64,000 nucleotides of DNA, taken from positions 1,798,001 to 1,862,000 of the forward strand of contig NZ_JASSUA010000001.1 of assembly GCF_030227115.1 (NCBI RefSeq), written 5' to 3'. A model generated the notes under the pieces. It had not been told where the DNA came from. It worked only from the letters and a program-made list of their open reading frames with translations, and did no database searches. Source of the DNA: Marinobacter sp. SS13-12. Lineage in GTDB: Bacteria > Pseudomonadota > Gammaproteobacteria > Pseudomonadales > Oleiphilaceae. The position numbers and the translations under genes were made by a program. Below, one piece after another: positions 9,105 to 17,500 of this stretch. Each line of letters starts with the position of its first letter. Positions within the stretch are counted from its first letter, which is position 1.

Positions 9105-10388
9105 TCACTTCATCAGCTCGGGGAGGAATGTGGCCACTTGCGGGAACAGCACCAGCACGATTGCCATCAGGAACATGATGCCAACGTAGGGCATGGCCCC
9201 TTTCATCACGTCACTGAAGGGTCCGCTTTCACGCACGCCCTGAACCACGTAGAGGTTGAGTCCCACGGGCGGAGTGATCAGCGCCATCTCAATAAGCAGA
9301 ATGATCAGGATACCCAGCCACACCGGGTCGAATCCCAGGGCGATGATGATAGGGGCGACGAGGGGAATGGTGATGACCATCAGCGACAGTGTCTCGATGA
9401 AGAAACCGAGAACGATGTAAAGCAGGATGACCAGCATTAGCGTTGAGTAGGGACCAAGTCCAGCGTTTTCGAGAAATGCGGTCAGTTCCCTTGTTACGCC
9501 GGCGGAGGCCAGCACGAAATTGAGGAAGTAAGAGGCGATGATGATCAGCATGATCATGCCGGTGGTCTTCATGGTGCCGTCCAGGGCCTGGACAATTACG
9601 TTAACGGACAGTTTGCCCATGAATAGGGCGATCACCAAGGCGCCAAGCACACCCAGGGAGGCCGCTTCGGTAGGTGTTGCGACACCAGCGTAGATGGATC
9701 CAACCACGATCCCGAACAGCGTCAATACCGGTACCAGGTGTTTGAGACCGGAAAAACGGTCGCCCCAACTGTGTGACACGCTGGGACCACCCAGACTCGG
9801 CTTCCAGATACAGATCAGAGCTGTGCCAACAATGAACATGAGAGCAAGCAACAGACCCGGTATCAGACCGGCGGCAAACAGTTGCGGAATCGAGGTTTCG
9901 GTCAGGAATCCATAAACAATCAGGTTGATCGACGGTGGAATCATGATGCCCAGGGTACCGCCGGCGGCAATGGAGCCGGTGAACAGTTTGGGGTCATAAC
10001 CCATTTCCTTGCCTTGCGGCAATGCGACCGTGCCGATGGTGGCAGCCGTGGCGACACTGGAACCGGAGGTTGCCGAAAACAGGGTCGCGGTGCCGATATT
10101 GGCGTGCAGCAGCCCGCCCGGCAGCCAGGACATCCAGCTCTCCAGGGACCGGTAGGTGCCACGGGCAATGCCGGTGCGCACCAGAATCTCGCCCAGCAGG
10201 ATAAACAGCGGAATGGCGATCAGCAGGTATTTGTCAGACGCCGACCAGAGCACATCCCCCATTGCGTTGAGCAGCGGGAAGGGCGAGAACAGTTCCGCCA
10301 GCACCAGGGCCAGTGCAATCAGCGTGGCCGCGACAGGCACGCTCAGAAGCAGCAGAACCATCAGAATAACCAGTGCGGTAATGATCAT
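9105..10388 (-). CDS. dctM: TRAP transporter large permease (DctM)
   Basis: A 427-residue DctM-type membrane protein with about twelve membrane segments, the ion-coupled transport subunit of a tripartite TRAP transporter. Recognisable parts include ASDKYLLIAIPLFILLGEIL, SGSSVATAATIGTVALP and IPPSINLIVYGFLTETSI, plus the C-terminal LITPPVGLNLYVVQGV. It overlaps dctQ by 4 bp. The binding protein gene lies two genes upstream, so the whole transporter is present. The substrate is inferred from context to be pyroglutamate or a related acid. Confidence 0.93.
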   Translation of the reverse strand: MIITALVILMVLLLLSVPVAATLIALALVLAELFSPFPLLNAMGDVLWSASDKYLLIAIPLFILLGEILVRTGIARGTYRSLESWMSWLPGGLLHANIGTATLFSATSGSSVATAATIGTVALPQGKEMGYDPKLFTGSIAAGGTLGIMIPPSINLIVYGFLTETSIPQLFAAGLIPGLLLALMFIVGTALICIWKPSLGGPSVSHSWGDRFSGLKHLVPVLTLFGIVVGSIYAGVATPTEAASLGVLGALVIALFMGKLSVNVIVQALDGTMKTTGMIMLIIIASYFLNFVLASAGVTRELTAFLENAGLGPYSTLMLVILLYIVLGFFIETLSLMVITIPLVAPIIIALGFDPVWLGILIILLIEMALITPPVGLNLYVVQGVRESGPFSDVMKGAMPYVGIMFLMAIVLVLFPQVATFLPELMK

Positions 10389-10981
10389 GAGCGTGCTTCC
10401 CTGTTTTCATCGCTAATCTGTTCGTCCAGCGTCGGACTGCCCGCCAGTTTCTGCACACCTTCGGTGTCGCCGCTGAGCAAACCGAAAAAGGCTCTCAGGG
10501 AAACCACACACACGGCAAAACCAAACCAGACCAATCCCACAAACCACAACGCCTGTGGCATCCACAAGGGGGTGCCCAGTGGTGTGTTGGCTGTCGATCC
10601 GCCGCTGTAGGAGTGGCTTAGGACAGCGAAAACCGCGTCGACCACCAGAATGGAGAACATCGCCAGTGCCAGTAGCGCGACCAGGTCAAGCACGCCTCGA
10701 ATCTTCATGGGAAAGGTAAGGTACAGGGCATCAATGCGAATATGCGCCTTGCACATCAGGGTGTAGGCGAAAGACCAGCTGGCGCTGATCGCCATGATGT
10801 AACCGGTCAGTTCGGTGGCGTGGACCGCAGAACGCCCCATAAACACCCGTGAGGCCACTTCGATGGTAACCAGGGCCACGGTCAGCAGGATCATCACGCC
10901 CCCTGCCCGGGCAAACCAGAGCGAGCCGACTTCAACACCAGCGAGCACGCGGTCCAGAAAAGAGTTCACCTGTTGCAACAT
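10385..10981 (-). CDS. dctQ: TRAP transporter small permease (DctQ)
   Basis: A 198-residue DctQ-type protein with four membrane helices. The first begins near residue 25 and there is the family's EVASRVFMGRSAVHATELTGY region. It scaffolds the large permease in the inner membrane. The C-terminal 35 residues are hydrophilic and cytoplasmic. A perfect stem-loop separates it from the binding-protein gene, which probably sets binding protein above permease. It overlaps dctM by 4 bp. Confidence 0.9.
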   Translation of the reverse strand: MLQQVNSFLDRVLAGVEVGSLWFARAGGVMILLTVALVTIEVASRVFMGRSAVHATELTGYIMAISASWSFAYTLMCKAHIRIDALYLTFPMKIRGVLDLVALLALAMFSILVVDAVFAVLSHSYSGGSTANTPLGTPLWMPQALWFVGLVWFGFAVCVVSLRAFFGLLSGDTEGVQKLAGSPTLDEQISDENREARS

Positions 10982-10995
10982 ATTGTTCTCCAGAC

Positions 10996-11024
10996 CGACC
11001 GGGGCAACGTGGCTGCCCCGGTCG
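10996..11024 (-). promoter_or_regulatory. Intercistronic stem-loop between dctP and dctQ
   Basis: A perfect 11-bp inverted repeat (CGACCGGGGCA / TGCCCCGGTCG) with a 7-nt loop in the 64-bp gap between dctP and dctQ. No T-run follows on either strand, so it is more likely to stabilise the dctP mRNA 3' end or weaken read-through than to terminate fully. Such elements are common after binding-protein genes, which are needed in excess over permeases. Confidence 0.6.
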
Positions 11025-11045
11025 CCGTTGTGGGTGAGAAGCGTA

Positions 11046-12110
11046 TTACTTGGACGCGTTCAGACCGGTTACTTCACCTACGGTTTCGTTCCAGCGGTCA
11101 ACCCATTCCTGGTCGACGCGCTGTGCCCAGTTAGGCAGCAGGGTTTCTTCCAGGTGGCGAGAAGCCTCAGTGAAGTCACTATCGGTGGCCTCCACCAGGG
11201 TCATGTCTCCGGCGTCACCGCGGGAGCATTCGCCGTTGCCGGTCAGGCAGGCGATGCCTTCTTTGGTCTCATCCACTGCGGAGGCCCACACCGGGTCTTC
11301 ATAGTTTTCCTTGATTTCAGCGGTCAGCCACTCCTGGGTTTCCTCTGAAAGCGAGTTCCATTTCTTGCCATTCATGGCGGTCACCACGTGGTCCCAGCCA
11401 CCTACCGGCAGCGGGTACAGATGAGTAGACACTTCATGCCAGCCAGAGCTGTAACCGGACAGGGAACCGGTTACTGCGCAGTCGATAACGCCGCGCTGCA
11501 ACGCGCCGGGTACTTCGCTGAAATTCAGCGTGATGCCTTCGGCGCCCAGCGCCTGGAGGAATTCGGCGGTGGTACGACCGCTGGCCCGAACCTTCATGCC
11601 CTTGAGGTCACTCAGGCCGTCGATATCGGCGTTGCAGAACACCATTTGCGAAGGATAAGGGACAACGGCCAGCAGTTGAGCACCGTCGTACCGTTGTTTA
11701 AATGCATCCGCGAGAACCGGACGATAGGCTTCCGCCACTTTGCGCGCGGTGTCCACGTCGGGAGCGATCATGGGCATGTCCAGGGCTTCCAGTTCCGGGG
11801 CATCCTCAACTGCGTAATCGGCTACCGTGGAAGTGACCTCAATGACGTTACGGTCCATCAGACGAAAGACCTCACCGCCACCCAGGCCCATCTGGTCAAA
11901 GGTGGTGACCTTGGTGGAAATCTGGCCATCGGAGGCTTCGGGAACGTGTTTTTCCCAGAACGGACGTTCGAAGTTTTGATAGAGGGACAAACTGCTCCAG
12001 CTTCCCACATAGTTAAAGCTGGTCTTGTCCAGGTCCTGCGCCAACGCCAATGAGTTGGCAAATGCCAGGCTCATCAGGGAGGCTGCAACGAGGGTTTTTC
12101 TTGTATTCAT
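11046..12110 (-). CDS. dctP: TRAP transporter substrate-binding protein (DctP family)
   Basis: A 354-residue periplasmic binding protein. A signal peptide is visible at residues 1-24 (basic MNTRK, hydrophobic core, ALA-Q cleavage). The mature part shows the DctP pattern: FWEKHVPEASDGQI, then the segment around DLKGMKVRASGRTTAEFLQALGAEG with the ligand-carboxylate Arg in RASG, then VDCAVTGSLSG-like sequence. A subfamily of DctP proteins binding pyroglutamate is known from Bordetella. That specificity fits this operon, but it is inferred from context and not read from the pocket. Confidence 0.9.
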   Translation of the reverse strand: MNTRKTLVAASLMSLAFANSLALAQDLDKTSFNYVGSWSSLSLYQNFERPFWEKHVPEASDGQISTKVTTFDQMGLGGGEVFRLMDRNVIEVTSTVADYAVEDAPELEALDMPMIAPDVDTARKVAEAYRPVLADAFKQRYDGAQLLAVVPYPSQMVFCNADIDGLSDLKGMKVRASGRTTAEFLQALGAEGITLNFSEVPGALQRGVIDCAVTGSLSGYSSGWHEVSTHLYPLPVGGWDHVVTAMNGKKWNSLSEETQEWLTAEIKENYEDPVWASAVDETKEGIACLTGNGECSRGDAGDMTLVEATDSDFTEASRHLEETLLPNWAQRVDQEWVDRWNETVGEVTGLNASK

Positions 12111-12148
12111 GGTGTTTTCCTCATGGTCTTCGTCGGGGTTGGTTCTTT

Positions 12149-12952
12149 TCAGAACAGGGCCAGGCTGTTGTCAGGAATATCCGTGACTAGCATGTGCCCC
12201 GGGCTGTGGGTGATGGCGAACTCGATACCGGAATCGATCAGGACCTGCTGTGGTGTAACACCACAGGCCCAGAACACCGGAATTTCATTCTCACCCACGG
12301 AAACGGAGTCGCCGTAATCCGGTGCACTCAGATCGGCAACGCCGATCAGGGATGGGTTGCCGAGGTGCACGGGAGAACCGTGAACCTGCGGGTAACGGGT
12401 AGTGATCTGGATGGCACGGATGGCGTCAGCGGCCACAAACGGTCGCATGGAGACAACCAGGTTGCCGCCAAAACCGCCCGCTGGCGTCAGTGGTACCGAG
12501 GTGTTGTACATCGGCACGTTTCTGGCTTCGTCTATATGGCGAACCTGAAGCCCGGCGCTGATCAGGGCGTGCTCAAAGGTAAAGGAGCAGCCAAGCGCAA
12601 AAGTCACCAGGTCATCCCGCCATTCTTCTGCGACATCCGTACAGGTGTCACTGACCTGGCCATCGCGGTAGATGCGGTACGCTGGCACATCGCGGGCAAT
12701 GTCCAGATCACGGCCTAAAAGGGTGCAGGTGCGGGCGCCGGGTTCACTGACAGCGAGCAGGGGGCATGGTTTGGGGTTGGCCTGGCAGAAACGGAGGAAG
12801 CCCGCGGCCTGGGATTCCGGCAGGATGACCAGGTTGACCTGGACATACCCACTGGCAAGCCCGGACGTTGGCCCGGTCAGGCTGCCTTCTCTCGCGGCCT
12901 GGCGAACAGCCTGGGGTGTTGAGTGTGCGTCCAGCTGAGCGATGCTTGTCAT
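12149..12952 (-). CDS. DUF1445 family putative hydro-lyase (D-glutamate cyclase family)
   Basis: A 267-residue member of the UPF0317/DUF1445 family. Key parts are ASGYVQVNLVILP, the DLVTFALGCSFTFEHAL block with its conserved Cys, and GGNLVVSMRPF, followed by FWACGVTPQ and ITHSPGHMLVTD. The mammalian homologue DGLUCY converts D-glutamate to 5-oxo-D-proline, and bacterial members are usually listed only as putative hydro-lyases. Being the first gene of an operon that ends in 5-oxoprolinase makes D-glutamate cyclase activity an attractive inference. The start is ATG, 58 nt downstream of a LysR-type operator and a plausible promoter. Confidence 0.85.
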   Translation of the reverse strand: MTSIAQLDAHSTPQAVRQAAREGSLTGPTSGLASGYVQVNLVILPESQAAGFLRFCQANPKPCPLLAVSEPGARTCTLLGRDLDIARDVPAYRIYRDGQVSDTCTDVAEEWRDDLVTFALGCSFTFEHALISAGLQVRHIDEARNVPMYNTSVPLTPAGGFGGNLVVSMRPFVAADAIRAIQITTRYPQVHGSPVHLGNPSLIGVADLSAPDYGDSVSVGENEIPVFWACGVTPQQVLIDSGIEFAITHSPGHMLVTDIPDNSLALF

Positions 12953-12980
12953 GTTTCTGCCCGATAGATGAGTTTCTTAC

Positions 12981-13009
12981 ATTTAAGGCAGAATTAGTGA
13001 TTAACACAA
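12981..13009 (-). promoter_or_regulatory. Predicted sigma-70 promoter of the DUF1445-dctPQM-pxpABC operon
   Basis: On the minus strand a TTGTGT -35 (13004-13009) and a TTAAAT -10 (12981-12986) are separated by exactly 17 nt. Both hexamers are imperfect (3/6 and 4/6), which is typical of an activator-dependent promoter. The LysR-type box abuts the -35 on its upstream side. Confidence 0.5.
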
Positions 13010-13034
13010 ATCGAAATTTGGGATCAGTTTCGAT
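13010..13034 (-). promoter_or_regulatory. LysR-type operator (ATCGAAA-N11-TTTCGAT)
   Basis: Two 7-bp arms, ATCGAAA (13010-13016) and TTTCGAT (13028-13034), form a perfect inverted repeat around an 11-bp spacer. This matches the T-N11-A class recognised by LysR-type regulators. It ends right at the predicted -35 of the operon and lies 25 bp beyond the stop of the LysR gene, which is the obvious candidate to bind it. Confidence 0.6.
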
Positions 13035-13059
13035 AGAAAAAATGGATCACCCATGGTTT

Positions 13060-13971
13060 TCAACGCTCTGCGGGGGACTGTTCGACCAATCCCGCGCGCT
13101 CTTTTGCGGTTATCAGTGCAAGTTCTGCAATGGCGTGTACGACACTGCTGGTTGGTGCTGCCCTGTAGGCCGCAATGAAGGTGAGGTCCGGCACGGTTGC
13201 ATCAACCTCGAATTGCCGCAGCACGCCAGCGTCCAGTTCACGCTGAAGAATCTCCCGGGGAAGGGCACTGACCCCCAGACCGTCCACCGTCATGCGGATG
13301 ATGGTTGAAAGCGAAGAGCAGGAATGAACGCGTGTGGAGTGGTTCATCGGGTCCACCAGTGAACGGATGGCAATGTAGGGCTCACTCTTTCTTGGATAGG
13401 TAACGATTGGCCAGGTGGCGAGCTCGGCGAGAGACATGGGCTGGTCAGGAATGTCGAGCTGGGGGCTTGCGACCCAGGTCAGCGAGTAGCGGCACAGGTC
13501 ACGGTTGGTAATGCCGGGTTGGTTGACGCCGCCCATGAGGAAAGCGATATCGATCTCGTGATTCTTGAGTTTCTCCGCCAGGTTGAGGGAGATATCCACG
13601 TCCAGTTCAAGGTTGATAGCCGGGTAGGCTTCGCTCACACGTTCCAGCAACTGGGGGAGCCAGGTATGGGCAATGGTTTCCGAGACGGCAAGGCGAATGG
13701 TGCCCTGGATGGACGATGGTTTGGCGACGGCCTGCAGCATCTCTCCGTGCAGGCTCAGCATTTTCTCGGCATAGACCAGGAATTCCCGGCCCTTGGCGGT
13801 CAGGGTGATCTTCTTGCCGGAACGATCAAACAGCTCTATTCCAAGCTGGTCTTCCAGCCCGGCAATACGGGCCGAAACCGACGGTTGTGAGGCGTAGACC
13901 CTGCTGGCGGCAGCGCGGAAACTGCCCAGTCTGGCTATCCAGACAAACGTTTCCAGGGTGCGGATGTTCAT
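13060..13971 (-). CDS. LysR family transcriptional regulator
   Basis: A 303-residue LysR-type regulator. The N-terminal winged helix-turn-helix (residues 1-60) has RLGSFRAAASRVYASQPSVSARIAGLE, and the rest is a periplasmic-binding-like effector domain. ATG at 13971 was chosen because it gives the standard MNIRTLETFVWIARLGSF start; the frame extends upstream only through an antisense-looking stretch. It shares TGATG with the upstream Lrp gene, so the two are translationally coupled. Position and the LTTR box just downstream suggest it activates the D-glutamate/pyroglutamate operon. Confidence 0.92.
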   Translation of the reverse strand: MNIRTLETFVWIARLGSFRAAASRVYASQPSVSARIAGLEDQLGIELFDRSGKKITLTAKGREFLVYAEKMLSLHGEMLQAVAKPSSIQGTIRLAVSETIAHTWLPQLLERVSEAYPAINLELDVDISLNLAEKLKNHEIDIAFLMGGVNQPGITNRDLCRYSLTWVASPQLDIPDQPMSLAELATWPIVTYPRKSEPYIAIRSLVDPMNHSTRVHSCSSLSTIIRMTVDGLGVSALPREILQRELDAGVLRQFEVDATVPDLTFIAAYRAAPTSSVVHAIAELALITAKERAGLVEQSPAER

Positions 13972-14423
13972 CAGATCCCGGCATCCTTGACGCTCTCCAT
14001 CACCACAAATGTACTGGTCTGCAGCACGTGGGGCAGGGCGGATATCTGCTCTCCCAGCACCTGCCGGTACTCCGCCATGTTCCGGGTGCGTACTTTCAGC
14101 AGATAATCGAAGTTGCCGGCAATCATGTGGCACTGTTCCACTGCCGAGATCTTTTTTGCCGCAGTGTTGAACGCCGTCAGGGCACTGCTGCTGGTGTCGT
14201 TGAGGGTGACTTGTGCAAACGCGATGTGGCTTTGCCCGAGTTTGGTCTGGTTGACCAGGGCGGTGTAGCCGGTGATGTAGCCCTGCTCTTCCAGGCGCCG
14301 CATGCGAACCTGACACGGCGTTTTCGACAGTCCTACCCGTGACGCCAGCTCTGTCACTGTAATCCGTGCGTGCTTCTGCAGTTCGCGAATGATGGAGTGA
14401 TCGATTCTGTCCAGTTCGACCAT
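13971..14423 (-). CDS. Lrp/AsnC family transcriptional regulator (PutR/BkdR-like)
   Basis: A 150-residue Lrp/AsnC protein. Residues 5-60 are the helix-turn-helix (TVTELASRVGLSKTPCQVRMRRLEEQG), and residues 70-145 form the RAM effector domain with HMIAGNFDYLLKVR. The SKTPC variant is typical of the subgroup that includes proline- and branched-chain-catabolism activators. It diverges from the glutamate dehydrogenase gene across 158 bp, with putA downstream of that, and is coupled to the LysR gene. Control of gdh/putA by proline or glutamate is a reasonable inference, especially as PutA here lacks its own DNA-binding domain. Confidence 0.92.
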   Translation of the reverse strand: MVELDRIDHSIIRELQKHARITVTELASRVGLSKTPCQVRMRRLEEQGYITGYTALVNQTKLGQSHIAFAQVTLNDTSSSALTAFNTAAKKISAVEQCHMIAGNFDYLLKVRTRNMAEYRQVLGEQISALPHVLQTSTFVVMESVKDAGI

Positions 14424-14581
14424 AATTTCATTTCCCGGCTAGATATACGGCTATTTATGCCCACGAATATAATCAAAATACCTGCACATTAAAACTATAT
14501 GGCCAAAGGGTCTTCGCTGAGTTGGCTATACTGGAGATGTTCAGTGATACACGCGCCAGTTGATAGTCCCGGAGACCACCG

Positions 14582-17500
14582 ATGACCCTTTCCGAAGCCA
14601 AACAAAAACAAACGCTGCTGGAACAGCTCTCAGATGCCCTTGAGGGGGAGGATTACGACCCCGACGACTCGCGAAACCTGCGAGAGATTGTCACCACGAT
14701 GCTGGAAGAGTCCCGGTCGTGGGACGACGGGCTGCTACACCAACTGACTGAGAAGTTGGGAGAGGGGCCCGGAAAACGCTTTGCCGGCATGTTCAGTGGT
14801 GGTTTTCCATCGAGCTACCGGTCGAAGTTCTCTATAGAGGATGCCGTTGACGATATTCAGCAGATTCAGTCCATAGCCCTGACTTCCGACGTGCCCATGC
14901 GGTTCTACCACCCCTCTGAGCAGGGGACTCAGGAACTGAGTTTCAAACTCTACAGCCAGGGTAAGTCGGTGATCCTGTCGGATGTGATTCCGATTCTGGA
15001 AAACCTTGGTATGCGAGTGCTGGGGGAACATCCCTACCGTATCCGGCGGCGTGACGGGGAACAGTTCGGGGTCAGCGATTTCACCGTGCAGTTCCATTCC
15101 CGTTGCCGCGGCGCCGATATTGAAAAGGCCAAGCCCCTGCTGCAGGAAGGATTCCGCGAGATCTGGAATGGCTTTGCGGAAAATGACAGCTTTAATCAAC
15201 TGATGATGGCGGCCAGTCTGGGCTGGCGTGAGGTCAGTGTGCTGCGGGCTTATTCCCGCTATATCAAGCAACTGCGTTTCGGGTTCAGCCAGCCGTTCAT
15301 TGCCGACACCCTGGCGCGGCACCTGGATATTACCGCACTGCTGGTCGGGTTCTTCAACGCCAGGTTCAATCCCGGTGCTGCGGTGGCTGAAAGCAGGGAG
15401 TCAGAGACTGCAAGGATCGAGGGTGCCATTCTGGAGGCTCTTGAGGCGGTCAGCAGCCTCGATGATGACCGCATCCTCAGGCGGTTCTATCTGCTGATCA
15501 AGGCCACCCTGAGAACCAACTATTTCCAGCGTCAGGAGACCTGCGAGTTTAAGGGATACCTGTCGCTCAAGCTTGACCCCTCCTCCATTCCTGATATCCC
15601 CAAACCCTGCCCGCGTTTCGAGATATTCGTGTGCTCACCGCGGGTAGAAGGGGTTCACCTCAGGACAGGGCCGGTGGCCCGGGGCGGGTTGCGCTGGTCC
15701 GACCGCAGCGAGGACTACCGCACCGAAATTCTCGGGCTGGTGAAGGCCCAGCAGGTGAAGAATTCGGTGATTGTGCCTGTAGGCGCCAAGGGAGGGTTTA
15801 TTGTCAAACAGCCGCCGGAAGACGGCTCCCGGGAGGCGTTGAGGGAGGAGGGCATTACCTGTTATCAGACGTTCATCCGCGGGTTGCTGGATCTGACCGA
15901 TAACCTCGATGAAGGCGAAGTGGTGCCACCGGCGGAGGTGGTTCGGCACGATGGCGATGACACCTACCTGGTTGTGGCGGCCGACAAGGGCACGGCAACC
16001 TTCTCTGATATTGCCAACCGGCTGGCCCATGAGTATGGCTTCTGGCTGGGAGATGCGTTCGCCTCCGGCGGCAGTGAGGGCTACGACCACAAGAAGATGG
16101 GGATTACCGCGCGTGGAGCCTGGGAGTCGGTCAAGCGCCACTTCCTGGAGAAGGGCATCGACACCCAGGCCGAGGAATTTACCGTGGTTGGTATCGGGGA
16201 CATGGGGGGAGATGTGTTCGGCAACGGCATGCTGTTGTCGGATCGTATCCGCCTGATCGGCGCGTTCAATCATCTGCATATCTTTGTTGACCCCGAACCG
16301 GATGCAGCGGCGTCTTTCGCCGAGCGCAAGCGTCTGTTCGAGTTGCCAGGCTCAAGCTGGGCGGATTATGACGAGCAAAAGATCAGCGAAGGTGGCGGTG
16401 TCTTTTCACGGGCCGCAAAGTGGATTCCCGTATCGCCGCAAATGCAGGCCTGCCTGGGCATCAAGGCAGATCGCCTTCCGCCCAATGAGTTGATCAGGGC
16501 GCTGCTGAAGGCGCCGGTGGACATGCTCTGGAATGGTGGCATCGGCACTTATATGAAAGCGGCAAGCGAATCCCACGAAGACGTTGGTGACAAATCCAAC
16601 GATGCCGTGAGAGTCGATAGCCATGAGTTACGGTGCAAGGTGCTGGGCGAGGGCGGTAACCTGGGCTTTACCCAGCTTGGCCGCATTGGCTTTGCCCGTG
16701 CGGGAGGGGCGGCCAACACCGATTTTATTGATAACGCCGGCGGGGTGGATTGCTCTGACCATGAGGTGAATATCAAGATTCTGCTCAATGAGCAGGTACG
16801 GCGTGGGCAGATGACCCTTGAACAACGCAATCATGTGCTCAGGGCAATGACCTCTGAGGTAGCAGCGCTGGTGCTGCGCAACAACTATCGCCAGGCCATG
16901 GCATTGTGCCTGGCACAAAGCGGTGCGGTTGCCACCATGGATGAATACGAGCGGCTTATGCGGCGGCTGGAGGCCGAAGGCAAGCTTGACCGGGCTCTTG
17001 AATTCCTGCCCGACGATGATGAGCTCAGGGAACGGCGGGAGCCGGCCTCCGGTCTTACTCGTCCGGAGCTTTCCGTACTGATTTCCTACGCCAAGATCGA
17101 ACTCAAACAGGCATTGCTGACCACGTCGATTGTTCACGACGATCGCTTTATCCAGGCGCTGCATTCGGCGTTTCCGGCATCGTTACTGGAGCATTTCCCC
17201 GAGGCAATTGACGCCCACCCGCTGCGTGCGGAAATTTCAGCCACCCAGATCGCCAATGACATGGTCAATCGCATGGGCATCAGCTGGGCGGACAAACTCC
17301 GTAATGCGACTGGTGCCGACAGTGGCCGGATTGCCGCTGCCTACCTGATCTCCCTCCGGATCCATGACGTAGAGACTCAATGGAAGGCCATAGAGGCGCT
17401 TGATGGAAAGATCAGCTCCGCTGTGCAGGCAGAACTGTTCAGTGACGTCATTCGCCTCGTCACCCGCAGCACCAGCTGGTTGCTGCATAACCGCCGGAGC

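Noticed and set aside
13972..14316. N-terminal extension of the LysR gene by about 115 codons
   Set aside because: The added part is rich in His, Arg and Pro and overlaps the real Lrp gene; the standard LysR start MNIRTLETF at 13971 fits the family.
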